This document shows, in pieces, positions 36,227 to 44,891 of a stretch of DNA of 64,000 nt (the first letter of the stretch is position 1; every line of letters starts with the position of its first letter). The stretch spans positions 248,001 to 312,000 of the forward strand of contig JAOASB010000029.1 of assembly GCA_025210375.1 (NCBI GenBank), read 5' to 3'. The DNA is from Maledivibacter sp. (lineage in GTDB: Bacteria > Bacillota > Clostridia > Peptostreptococcales > Caminicellaceae). Made by a program: the position numbers and the translations under genes. The notes under the pieces are model-generated. The model was given only the letters and a program-made list of their open reading frames with translations, did not search any database and was not told the DNA's origin.

Positions 36227-37153
36227 ATGTCTACATTTAAACGATTAACACAAGTATTTAACTCATCAAAGGAAATACCCTTTGATGAATCATCTAAGCT
36301 AGTTCTAATTAGCGACTGTCACCGTGGAGATAATAGCTGGGCCGATAACTTTGCCCATAATCAAAATGTCATGTTTACAGCCCTAAACTATTATTACAAT
36401 GCTGGATTCACATACATTGAGCTTGGGGATGGAGATGAGCTTTGGGAGAATAGAAGGTTTACTGAAATAAGAAAATCCCATAGTCATATCTTTGATATTT
36501 TAAAAAAATTTCATGCCAATAACCGTCTACACATGATTTACGGAAATCATGACATGGTAAAAAAAAATAAAAGCTATGTTAAGAAGAATCTATATCACTA
36601 TTATGATGAACGTGAAAAAAGGATAGAGCCACTATTTAAAAATATAGAAATTCACGAAGGTTTAGTCCTACGCTATAAAGATACTGAGAACAAAATATTT
36701 GTTGTACATGGACATCAAGGGGATCTACTAAATGATTATTTATGGTGGCTAACTAGATTCCTAGTTAGGTATGTATGGAGACCTTTAGAATTATATTTGG
36801 GTTATAAAGATCCCACTAGTCCTGCAAAGAATTTTAAGAAAAAGAAAGATACTGAAAAGAAGATTTTAGAATGGGTAAAGGAAAACAATCAAATGATTAT
36901 TGCCGGACATACCCATCGTCCTATGTTCCCTAAGTTCAACAACAATTTATACTTTAATGATGGCAGCTGTGTTCACCCCCGATGTATAACGGGTATAGAA
37001 ATCGAAGATGGTAAAATTGCTTTAGTTAAATGGAATATCAAAGCAAATGCCAAGGGTATATTGTATGTAGGTCGTGAAATAATATCTGGCCCACGAAAAT
37101 TAGACTACTACTTTGAAAATAGCTCCGGCTCAGCGAATTATTCTGCAAAATAA
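36227..37153 (+). CDS. Calcineurin-like metallophosphoesterase
   Basis: 308 residues, soluble. Metal-binding blocks in order: SDCHRGDNSW (about 28-37), GDGDELWENR (about 68-77), YGNHDMV (about 105), VVHGHQGD (about 160) and AGHTHRPMF (about 223). The opening and length resemble UDP-diacylglucosamine-hydrolase-like phosphoesterases, but the organism type has no lipid A, so another phosphoester is meant. Single gene. A weak start site (GAGG far from the ATG) suggests modest expression. Confidence 0.9.
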   Translation: MSTFKRLTQVFNSSKEIPFDESSKLVLISDCHRGDNSWADNFAHNQNVMFTALNYYYNAGFTYIELGDGDELWENRRFTEIRKSHSHIFDILKKFHANNRLHMIYGNHDMVKKNKSYVKKNLYHYYDEREKRIEPLFKNIEIHEGLVLRYKDTENKIFVVHGHQGDLLNDYLWWLTRFLVRYVWRPLELYLGYKDPTSPAKNFKKKKDTEKKILEWVKENNQMIIAGHTHRPMFPKFNNNLYFNDGSCVHPRCITGIEIEDGKIALVKWNIKANAKGILYVGREIISGPRKLDYYFENSSGSANYSAK

Positions 37154-37217
37154 AAACCCAGGGATATTAAGCCCTTCGTTCTTGGTCAAATCTTTCTTCG
37201 GAAATGAACTGAAATAA

Positions 37218-37250
37218 CTCCTAAGGAGAATATATTTATATCCTTAGGAG
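37218..37250. terminator. Hairpin between converging genes
   Basis: CTCCTAAGGA / TCCTTAGGAG with a 13-base AT loop, 64 bases after the phosphoesterase stop. Confidence 0.75.
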
Positions 37251-37270
37251 CTTAGTTTGCTATAAATAAA

Positions 37271-37360
37271 GCAAATTGCATAATTACCTTCCGTAAAAAA
37301 CATCTACTATATATAGTTTTAGAATCTGCGAAGACATACCAACATATATCCTATAAAATT
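37271..37360. repeat. Repeat family B, fragment reaching into the MFS gene
   Basis: GCAAATTGCATAATTACCTT followed by ATCTACTATATATAGTTTTA matches the first half of the MITE-like element. Weaker similarity continues over the MFS stop codon into its last codons, which suggests the protein's C terminus is derived from the repeat. Confidence 0.5.
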
Positions 37361-38950
37361 TATTGTTAAACAAGATAAATAAACTAAATTCATTTCATCA
37401 AAAGCTCCACCATAAATTCTTTTATCTCTTGAAATAGCCATATCTTTTTTTAATAAGCCTATACCTAAAATATCATTTGTGCAGTTTAAATGCTTTGGTG
37501 GATTGTTAGCTCTCTTATTGATAATATTGTCTAACAACAATAATAATGACAGTAATATCCATATTAAAAAGAACATATCTACATTTTTAGGCCTAATAAT
37601 TATGAACAAAAACAACTCTAGCATAATATAAATAATATTTATCTGTATTCTTTGTTCATTTATAAGACTTCTCTTATACTCAAAATATCCTTTTCTACTA
37701 TTTCTTGAATGTACTATATTTGAAGTAATCAAAATCATACTACCAAATAACTGTAATAGGTAGACTGGCAAAATATTTATTAAAGCTCCTGCCAGCATAA
37801 AGGCCAAAGGCGATATAATCTTACCCATACTAATAACTAAACTCAACACTCTACCTCTATATTCATCGGGTATAATGCTTTGCAAAATAGATATTAAAGG
37901 TATGTCAATAAAGGATATAGCTACTCCTACTATAGACATTACTAAACAATAATAAATAACTATAGCAATTTCATTTGTAATAATATTGAATGGAAAAACT
38001 GGTATACCTATCATAAAAATAGATATTGCAAGTATGAAATTCATCGTCATTAAAATCCTGTTATAGTCTAATCGTATAAGGAGCTTTCCAACAAAAACAG
38101 CACCTATTATTAATCCTATAGGAAATGAACCCTGGATTATGCCCAGATACTTTGACCCCAATCCTAATACATTGTTTATAATATAGGGCAATGGTACTGA
38201 TATGGATAAACCAAGGGAAAAATTGAGAAAAACTACTACCATAAATTTACTAATAATTTCCTGTTCCCCTAACATATACCCAAAGCCTTCTTTGACATCC
38301 TTTATTAAATTGATTTCTTTTTTTTCTTCGTCATGTTCTTCATAGTTAAATTTAAAATCTATAAACATTTCTGAGATTCCGGAAAGAATAAATGATACAC
38401 CATTAAAAACTATAAATGTCCTTATATCTACTATGGCAAATAGGATTCCTCCAACCATAGGGCCTAAAATGGTTGCTATGGAATCAATAATTTTACTGAT
38501 GGAGTTTACACTCATCAAATTATTTTTTGAAACTATATTAGGCTTAGCAGCTTCAAAGCTTATATCAAATATAGTTATGAAGCTAGTCATAATGAATGTA
38601 CTTAGATAAATCATAGTAAGGGATAATCCATTAACTAAGCTAATAAAATAAAGTCCTATTAAAAGTACTCCATTGAGCAAATCCATAGATACTACTAGAA
38701 TCTTTTTGTTGAGCCTATCTGCTAGTACTCCAGCAATAGGATTTATTATGACCATGGGAATTGTACTAAAAAATAAAGTGGTTGCAAAGGACAGCCCAGA
38801 TCCCGTAAGCTCAAGTACATATAGTCCTATGGCAAATGCATATATAAACGTACCAAATAACGAAACAAGTTTTCCCAGTGAAAAAAGTATAAGATTTGAA
38901 AGTTCCCTTTTCCCCATTAATTTGTTTAAAAAATGAACTGACATAGTCAT
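37319..38950 (-). CDS. MFS transporter with extended C terminus
   Basis: 543 residues. The first 410 form a standard twelve-helix MFS transporter (multidrug/macrolide-type: GVLADRLNKKILVVSMDLLNG about residue 75, VNSISKIIDSIATILGPMVGG about 145, IIPDEYRGRVLSLV about 365). The last 125 residues (YFEYKRSLINEQRI onward) add two more hydrophobic stretches and a tail that family members lack; the tail overlaps a repeat fragment. Upstream lies the MerR-methyltransferase fusion gene on the same strand, separated by a family D element. A drug-export role under that regulator is plausible, not shown. Confidence 0.87.
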   Translation of the reverse strand: MTMSVHFLNKLMGKRELSNLILFSLGKLVSLFGTFIYAFAIGLYVLELTGSGLSFATTLFFSTIPMVIINPIAGVLADRLNKKILVVSMDLLNGVLLIGLYFISLVNGLSLTMIYLSTFIMTSFITIFDISFEAAKPNIVSKNNLMSVNSISKIIDSIATILGPMVGGILFAIVDIRTFIVFNGVSFILSGISEMFIDFKFNYEEHDEEKKEINLIKDVKEGFGYMLGEQEIISKFMVVVFLNFSLGLSISVPLPYIINNVLGLGSKYLGIIQGSFPIGLIIGAVFVGKLLIRLDYNRILMTMNFILAISIFMIGIPVFPFNIITNEIAIVIYYCLVMSIVGVAISFIDIPLISILQSIIPDEYRGRVLSLVISMGKIISPLAFMLAGALINILPVYLLQLFGSMILITSNIVHSRNSRKGYFEYKRSLINEQRIQINIIYIMLELFLFIIIRPKNVDMFFLIWILLSLLLLLDNIINKRANNPPKHLNCTNDILGIGLLKKDMAISRDKRIYGGAFDEMNLVYLSCLTINFIGYMLVCLRRF

Positions 38951-39045
38951 ATTGAAGCCTCCTATCCTTTAACTCCATTATAAATAGTTGGCCACAGACC
39001 ATATCAATAACTAAATTATATTTTTTCAACAAAAAAACTACTAAA

Positions 39046-39236
39046 AGATAGGGTTAACCCTATCTCAGATTGTTGACAAAGTCAACAAGATGACAGGCTG
39101 CCTAACAATTCGAAGTTCGAGGCGTGCTGAAACCGAGAGGCCGTAGCGTATACAGACATACGTAAGGGTTCTTGGTTAAAGCAACAACGAAGAAATTCGG
39201 ATTGTTAGGCAGCCTGAGATAGGGTTAACCCTATCT
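39046..39236 (-). repeat. Family D 151-bp element inside a duplicated terminator, copy 1
   Basis: A 151-bp core (39066-39216) is flanked by two identical 20-bp palindromes AGATAGGGTTAACCCTATCT (39046-39065 and 39217-39236). The right copy carries the stop codon of the methyltransferase fusion gene; the left copy is followed on the minus strand by T-rich sequence and is the working terminator. The core reads, on the minus strand, CAGGCTGCCTAACAA ... TTGTTAGGCAGCCTG, then the hairpin GTTGAC-TTT-GTCAAC, ending CTG. Confidence 0.85.
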
Positions 39237-40466
39237 TTTTCCATAAACCATATAACTATATACTCTTTCATCTTCCCGGAAATAACTCTCGTATTTACCA
39301 CCCTTGTCTACTACATCGGATGTTCTTTCATCCACGACCTTGTAGTTAAGCTTTTTGATTCCCTCTTTGATATTACTTAAGGTAAAGTTCTTCTTACATT
39401 TATCATCTATAAAGCTATTTAAACTAAATTTCTTAAATACTATATATGCGCCTATCAATAGGGAACTATCCTTTACATAACCATCTATAAGCTTTAGCAG
39501 AAAATCTTCATGCTCAAACCCATAATTACTGGAACCAGAATTATCAATTAAAATATCAACTAATTTATTTTCTAATGGTATGTCTAAAAAATCTGAGCAT
39601 ATAAATATTACTTTCTTTCGTCTGTCTGCTTTTTCTAATATATTTTTCAAAAACTTATGGGCCTTGATATCATGATCAACTGCTATGTATAAGGAATCAT
39701 CGGGTAAGTCATTATATATATACCTCAATAAAAATCCAACCCCTGACCCTAAATCCAGTATAACCTTATTCTTAAGTTCATTAAAATCAAGCTTCTTGTA
39801 TGTCCATTCCAGTCCCTTATATATATTATTTAAATAATTGGGGTCAGTTTTATTTATATATTCAGCTATATAGTCATACTCAGTTCCATCACAATACATG
39901 GAATTATTATTTATATTTTTAGCCCTACTATCTAAAAGTAAAATCCCGTCCTCAATGCCATACTCTTCTCCACATCTGCACTTAAGCTTTCCATTGATAA
40001 TCTGATTGTTCGATATACTTCCTTCATGTAGTATCAAATCATTCCCACACTTTAAACATTTAAAAAGAGACAAAGCACTTATATCTATGCCTATCTTAGT
40101 ATTATCATCATACTTTTCAGATGAAATCTCATTCAGCTTTCCTTCTAGCTTCAATTTAATCTTTGGTAATTCCTCTAATTGTTTATTTACTTTGCTAAGT
40201 TTATTTACAAAGAATTCCTTGAAGCATTCATTTGCTTGATAGGGGGTAAGCTTCCCAAGTTTTTTAAATAAAAATATGGACTTAATTTCATTCAAGGTAA
40301 AGCCCATTCCCTTTAAACTAAGAATTTCTTCTAAATCCTCTTTGCATCTTTCATCAAAGTCATAATGCCCACCGGATTTTTCTGGCGTAATCAAACCTAA
40401 ATGCATATAGTGTCGTATTGTATCTATGCTAATATCATTTTCATTTGAAAACCGTCCTATTTTCAT
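39231..40466 (-). CDS. MerR-type regulator fused to a zinc-ribbon SAM methyltransferase
   Basis: 411 residues. N-terminal MerR domain (1-75: MKIGRFSNENDISIDTIRHY, YDFDERCKEDLEEILSLKGMGF) with coiled coil (to about 120). Then a zinc ribbon CLKCGNDL ... CRCGEEY (about 138-170) like that heading RlmA-type methyltransferases. Then a class I SAM methyltransferase with motif I VILDLGSGVGF (about 238), motif II-like YIAVDHD and motif IV-like DILIDNSG (about 307). Start at 40466 because GGGTGA precedes it; six more codons are possible. A MerR protein fused to an rRNA-methyltransferase-like enzyme next to an MFS exporter suggests drug-responsive resistance; target unknown. Confidence 0.88.
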   Translation of the reverse strand: MKIGRFSNENDISIDTIRHYMHLGLITPEKSGGHYDFDERCKEDLEEILSLKGMGFTLNEIKSIFLFKKLGKLTPYQANECFKEFFVNKLSKVNKQLEELPKIKLKLEGKLNEISSEKYDDNTKIGIDISALSLFKCLKCGNDLILHEGSISNNQIINGKLKCRCGEEYGIEDGILLLDSRAKNINNNSMYCDGTEYDYIAEYINKTDPNYLNNIYKGLEWTYKKLDFNELKNKVILDLGSGVGFLLRYIYNDLPDDSLYIAVDHDIKAHKFLKNILEKADRRKKVIFICSDFLDIPLENKLVDILIDNSGSSNYGFEHEDFLLKLIDGYVKDSSLLIGAYIVFKKFSLNSFIDDKCKKNFTLSNIKEGIKKLNYKVVDERTSDVVDKGGKYESYFREDERVYSYMVYGKR

Positions 40467-40506
40467 TCTATCACCCGAATTCACAATAATATGTATCTAT
40501 TGTATC

Positions 40507-40673
40507 AATTGAGGAAATTGCATAACTCCTACTTGTCACAATTGCATATGCGAATATCATCCTTAATTTGATTACTTAAGATATAAGCATATTTGATGGT
40601 ATAGCTTTGAAGATTTTTAAACTACATGTAGTAGATGGTTTTTATAGAAAGTAATTATGCAATTTGCTCAATT
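40507..40673. repeat. Repeat family B, full copy 1 (MITE-like, 167 bp)
   Basis: Terminal inverted repeats AATTGAGGAAATTGCATAA / TTATGCAATTTGCTCAATT at both ends and no coding frame. The inner sequence matches the copy at 62983-63148, in the opposite orientation, over the whole length. Confidence 0.85.
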
Positions 40674-40717
40674 TATTTCATAATAAATAGCTTTAATTCA
40701 TCTATATTTGTTTTTAA

Positions 40718-41920
40718 CTATACAATTCCAAAAACCTTTACATTTAAGATTCTTTTAACTATAGAATATCCCAATATGTTTACAAATCCTACTGCAATCA
40801 TACTGGCGAGTGCGGCCCCCGAAATTCCCCAAATAGGTATAAGTATTAGATTCAATACCGTGTTGATTGACGCGGCTAAAATCTTACCCACCATATTTAC
40901 TTTTGGACGGCCAGTCATACATACTATATACCATACACTACCGACGGATGCATTTATTAGCTGACCTATACCTCTAAATACTATAACATATTGGCCTCTA
41001 ATGAAATCTGGCCCAAAATAAGCTAATATATTTTGTCTAAATATAATCATTAGTAAAATGATTGCACTTGATATAGCTGCAAGTGTTCTAGCCGATCCTT
41101 TGTACATGCTTCTAAGTTTATCCAATTCTCCATCGTGATAAAGCTTGGCAACAATAGGTGGAAATACTGTATTAAACACAGTTAGTAATATAGAAGGAAA
41201 TGTGGCAAATTTAGCTGCTACATCATAAATGGCAACTTCCTGTTTATTTAATATATTTCCTATCATTATCATATCTATATTATTAATTATAACTGACATC
41301 ATTGACCCAACCACCAGTGGAAGAGAATATCCTATTACTTCCTTAGTTATTAAAAATTCCCCAAACATTTTCTTTTGCTTGATAAAATAGAAAAGTAGGG
41401 ATATACCAGTAGATATATATGTAGCTATAATTATATTTAATGAATTTACTCCATATAAATAAAAGAATATACAAGTAAAAATTATTTTCAGTCCCAGGCT
41501 TGATAAAATTTTTACCCAAAAGAACTCTTGAATATTCTGCTTTGCCCTATACAAAGCAAAAAACATTTGCTCTGCAGATAAAAACCAGATTAAGGGTAAC
41601 ATGGCTCTAACAGTATTGTCTCTATTAAAGATAAGTAAAACTAGAATAATGAACGAACTGGATATGAAATTCAATATGAATGATGCTGTAATATATTTAT
41701 TTCCCTCTCTAGGTATAAAATAAAGCATCCCCATATCCAGTCCTAATGATGCCAAGAAAATCGTCATCATAACTACAGAATACCCATAGGTATATTTTCC
41801 TAGTATATCAGCACCATATAGTTTTGTAACCACAAATGGGAATAGCATATTTAATAGAAATGTAGCGACGTTCCCTAAAAAAGATTCCATAAGCTTTCGA
41901 GTAAAATTTTCAGTTTCCAT
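40718..41920 (-). CDS. Polysaccharide-type flippase (Wzx/MATE superfamily)
   Basis: 400 residues with twelve predicted membrane helices. N-terminal LLNMLFPFVVTKLYGADILGKYTYG and FNTVFPPIVAKLYHDGELDKL are typical for the polysaccharide-synthesis exporter branch. It flips lipid-linked sugars across the membrane in relatives. No glycosyltransferase genes are adjacent, so its substrate cannot be guessed. It lies alone between repeats of families B and A. Confidence 0.9.
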   Translation of the reverse strand: METENFTRKLMESFLGNVATFLLNMLFPFVVTKLYGADILGKYTYGYSVVMMTIFLASLGLDMGMLYFIPREGNKYITASFILNFISSSFIILVLLIFNRDNTVRAMLPLIWFLSAEQMFFALYRAKQNIQEFFWVKILSSLGLKIIFTCIFFYLYGVNSLNIIIATYISTGISLLFYFIKQKKMFGEFLITKEVIGYSLPLVVGSMMSVIINNIDMIMIGNILNKQEVAIYDVAAKFATFPSILLTVFNTVFPPIVAKLYHDGELDKLRSMYKGSARTLAAISSAIILLMIIFRQNILAYFGPDFIRGQYVIVFRGIGQLINASVGSVWYIVCMTGRPKVNMVGKILAASINTVLNLILIPIWGISGAALASMIAVGFVNILGYSIVKRILNVKVFGIV

Positions 41921-41970
41921 ATATATATATATCCCTCATTCATCAATTATATTTTACAGTATTGGATATC

Positions 41971-42074
41971 ATAGAGAGAGTTCCAAGTAAATCTTAATTT
42001 ATACATATCAAAATATCCGATGTTTCTAGGGAGTTTTGATATGTATAAATTAAAGTTTTGACTGGAATCTCTAT
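41971..42074. repeat. Palindromic repeat family A, copy 2
   Basis: 104-bp palindrome with outer arms ATAGAGAGAGTTCCA / TGGAATCTCTAT, inner arms TTTATACATATCAAAA / TTTTGATATGTATAAA, and the same core as copy 1 (ATATCCGATGTTTCTAGGGA), in the opposite orientation. Lies upstream of the flippase gene. Confidence 0.82.
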
Positions 42075-42153
42075 ATAGAGAGTTCCATACTAATTCCTTT
42101 TTTCCTCCTTTAAATCGAGAAATACACGTATATATACTTTAAATCTTTATTTT

Positions 42154-42185
42154 AAAAAATCTAGCACACAAAATGTATGCTAGAT
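42154..42185 (-). terminator. Terminator of the permease/desulfurase/HyuA operon
   Basis: ATCTAGCATAC / GTGTGCTAGAT stem on the minus strand followed by T run, 26 bases after the HyuA stop. Confidence 0.88.
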
Positions 42186-42211
42186 CTTTCTATAGAACTT
42201 GGTTATATTAT

Positions 42212-43774
42212 TTAACCAGCATTAATATCTAGATTTCCTGCTGCTTTCACCTTCATTCTAGCCGCATTTCCAGGGTGATAGGCTAAAGGAACATCTTCTA
42301 CCTCAACTATCTCAATAGTATCAGCATCGGCCCCTGCTTTTATTGCTATGCTAATAGCTTCATCCTTTGCTTTTTGTAAAGCTTCATCCCTAGTAATTGT
42401 ATCAAGGGTAAACAGCTTTTCAAAGGTTCCACTCACCTGGGCTATAGCTGAACCTATTGCATTTGCAACGGGGAAGCTTTCTGGTCTTATTAGCTCTGAC
42501 ACTCCTTTGAGGGTATCTTTAACTATTATTCCCCCTCCCCCTACCAGTACAACGGGTACGGGCTCCGACGACAACTTCATCTTATCTATGCCAGCTTCAA
42601 TCATTCCCATCATAATATCCATAGTTTCCTCTGCAAACTCTTTATCAATATGCTCTAGCTTTGATGCATCCCCTATATCCGCCATACCTAGCTTAACCGC
42701 AATATCCGTAGCCGTTAAGGTATCACCACCAAAAACTAGTGCCTTTTCAGTCAATTTATAACCAACGCTGTCAGGGCCTACCTTAATAGTTCCATCCTTC
42801 TTTCTTATGATTGTTCCGCCCCCAAGGCCAATGGCAATAATATCAGGCATCCTAAAATTAGTTCTGGCCCCACCTACATCGGTAGCCAGGGAAGATTCCC
42901 TTGGAAAAGAGTTAACTATAACTCCTATGTCGCTAGTAGTTCCACCAACATCTAGAACTATAGCATTCTTCATTTTGCTTAAAAATGAAGCCCCTCTAAT
43001 ACTGTTTGTTGGGCCACAGGCCACAGTCAGAATTGGAAATCTTTTAGTGTATTCTGCACTCATTAATGTACCATCATTTTGGCATAGGAAAATCTTCGCA
43101 TCATTAATTCCTTCTTTTTTTAACCCTTCTCTAAATCCTTCAGTAACTATTTCTGCAACACTCATAAGGGCTGAATTAAGTATAGTGGCATTCTCTCTTT
43201 CTAAAAGCCCCATGCTTGCAACTTCGTGGGACATGGAAATAGATATATCCCCTAATTCTTCCCTAATAATTTTTGCTGTCATTATTTCATGATCGGCCTT
43301 GATGGGAGAAAAAACACAGGATATAGCTATTGCTTCTACCTTACCCTTCATTTTCCTAGCAATATCTCTTATCTCATTTTCATCTAAAGAAGTTAATTCT
43401 CTACCATCAAATTCATATCCGCCCTTAACTATATTAAAGTTTTCACTAACCGCTTTTCTCAAATCCTCGGGCCAGTCCGCCATAGGTTCTATGGAGCATG
43501 TTGCTGGAGAACCTAATCTGATGATACCAACTTTACTTAATTTCTTCCTCTCAACAATTGCATTTGTACATTGGGTGGTTCCAAGCATGGCATATTTTAT
43601 CTTATCCTTTTCTATTCTCGATTTTTCTAAAACTCCGTGAATTGCTTCAAATATTCCTGTGCTTACATCCTCAGTAGTCGGCATCTTTACACTACAAATA
43701 AGCTTGAGATTTTCATCAATTATAACTGCATCGGTATTAGTTCCCCCTACATCTACGCCTAATCTATAAATCAT
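42212..43774 (-). CDS. Hydantoinase/oxoprolinase-family ATPase (HyuA-like)
   Basis: 520 residues. The ASKHA-type phosphate motifs are intact: LGVDVGGTNTDAVII (5-19), ILDVGGTTSDIGV near residue 270 (AIVLDVGGTTSDIG), and GLGGGTII; the C-terminal region has VVLVGGGGIIV. Shorter than the 680-residue two-domain HyuA, as in the subgroup paired with DUF917 proteins. Such proteins open hydantoin or oxoproline-like rings with ATP. It starts one base after the desulfurase stop, and the importer is in the same operon, so it is likely the second catalytic step for an imported hydantoin-type compound. Confidence 0.92.
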   Translation of the reverse strand: MIYRLGVDVGGTNTDAVIIDENLKLICSVKMPTTEDVSTGIFEAIHGVLEKSRIEKDKIKYAMLGTTQCTNAIVERKKLSKVGIIRLGSPATCSIEPMADWPEDLRKAVSENFNIVKGGYEFDGRELTSLDENEIRDIARKMKGKVEAIAISCVFSPIKADHEIMTAKIIREELGDISISMSHEVASMGLLERENATILNSALMSVAEIVTEGFREGLKKEGINDAKIFLCQNDGTLMSAEYTKRFPILTVACGPTNSIRGASFLSKMKNAIVLDVGGTTSDIGVIVNSFPRESSLATDVGGARTNFRMPDIIAIGLGGGTIIRKKDGTIKVGPDSVGYKLTEKALVFGGDTLTATDIAVKLGMADIGDASKLEHIDKEFAEETMDIMMGMIEAGIDKMKLSSEPVPVVLVGGGGIIVKDTLKGVSELIRPESFPVANAIGSAIAQVSGTFEKLFTLDTITRDEALQKAKDEAISIAIKAGADADTIEIVEVEDVPLAYHPGNAARMKVKAAGNLDINAG

Positions 43775-43775
43775 T

Positions 43776-44864
43776 CTACCAAGCTCCTTTCATACGTTCC
43801 TCTATAGGGACATAATCAATATCATAACCAAAATATTTAGGCCCAACAGTTTCTATGCCTTTGTCGGTTCTCCATTGCTTATCACATTTTAATCCTATAA
43901 CAAGAACACGTCTTCCATATCTCAATGCATCGGTAGTTATTGGAGTAATATTTTCTAAATCAACTAAACAAATTAAATCCGGCGTCGTAGCTAAAACTTC
44001 ATCACCTTTCTTAGCCACAAGATTCTCATTCTGGAAATTCACCTCGCATTTTTCTCCCCTATATTCTTCTAAACCCTCTAGTTTCACAGTACCAAAATTA
44101 AAGCCACCCTTAGTTTCTCTCAGTACATCCGTGATTTTACCCTTAAAAAGCTCGAAGCCATCTATTTTATCCATAAGCTGCTTAATAGGAGGTATATCAT
44201 GTTTATTTGACTCCCTTATGGATTTTCCTATATCTTCAGAATAGGTCATGATTTTTCTAATACCACATTGTTTTATATCCTTACCTGTCATAGGGTATAT
44301 GCATATCATTACAGAACCCCCCTGAGCAACGGTCATGGCTCTGGCTATATTTTCAGACCAACTGTTGCTAATGGTATCAAGTACTGATACATTCCCCTTT
44401 TCATCTGTAATAACCATAGGTGATGAGGTTATCCCATGTAGATGATATGTCACCATTTGTAGCTCTGGAAATGCTCTACCCATCCCATCAACATCGATAA
44501 TCGGTACTTTCATTTGTGCCGCCACAGCTAAAGGTACCATGGAATTAACTCCTCCTGCTTCAATGGGCATAGTAGCATATATCTTTTTTCCATAATATTT
44601 TTCCATTGCTTCAAAGGCTCTTTTGAATTCCGATCCATTGGCTATCTTCTCTATGAGTACAGTAGGTGCCCCCATCATTGCCGTTGGAACAATAAAAGCA
44701 TCATCTGGGACTTCATCTACATCTATCATAGTAACAGGTCCATATTTTTTGATTGCTTGTAGGGCCATTAATTTCCCTATATAGGGGTCCCCTCCACCAC
44801 CGGTTCCTAAAAGTGCAGCTCCTAAAGCTATATCCTCGATAGCTTGAGCATCTAATTTTCTCAT
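43776..44864 (-). CDS. DUF917 protein (S-methyl thiohydantoin desulfurase family)
   Basis: 362 residues. The family signature LGTGGGGDPYIGK (about 19-31), EAGGVNSMVPLAVAA (about 102), DVDGMGRAFPELQM (about 124) and TPDLICLVDLE (about 295) are all intact. The Pfam family is now named S-methyl thiohydantoin desulfurase; members act in thiohydantoin/ergothioneine-type breakdown. Middle gene of the operon NCS1 permease-this-HyuA. A second, more diverged member sits at 48153. The exact substrate is not readable. Confidence 0.92.
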   Translation of the reverse strand: MRKLDAQAIEDIALGAALLGTGGGGDPYIGKLMALQAIKKYGPVTMIDVDEVPDDAFIVPTAMMGAPTVLIEKIANGSEFKRAFEAMEKYYGKKIYATMPIEAGGVNSMVPLAVAAQMKVPIIDVDGMGRAFPELQMVTYHLHGITSSPMVITDEKGNVSVLDTISNSWSENIARAMTVAQGGSVMICIYPMTGKDIKQCGIRKIMTYSEDIGKSIRESNKHDIPPIKQLMDKIDGFELFKGKITDVLRETKGGFNFGTVKLEGLEEYRGEKCEVNFQNENLVAKKGDEVLATTPDLICLVDLENITPITTDALRYGRRVLVIGLKCDKQWRTDKGIETVGPKYFGYDIDYVPIEERMKGAW

Positions 44865-44891
44865 ATTATAACCTCCTCATATAGATGATCT

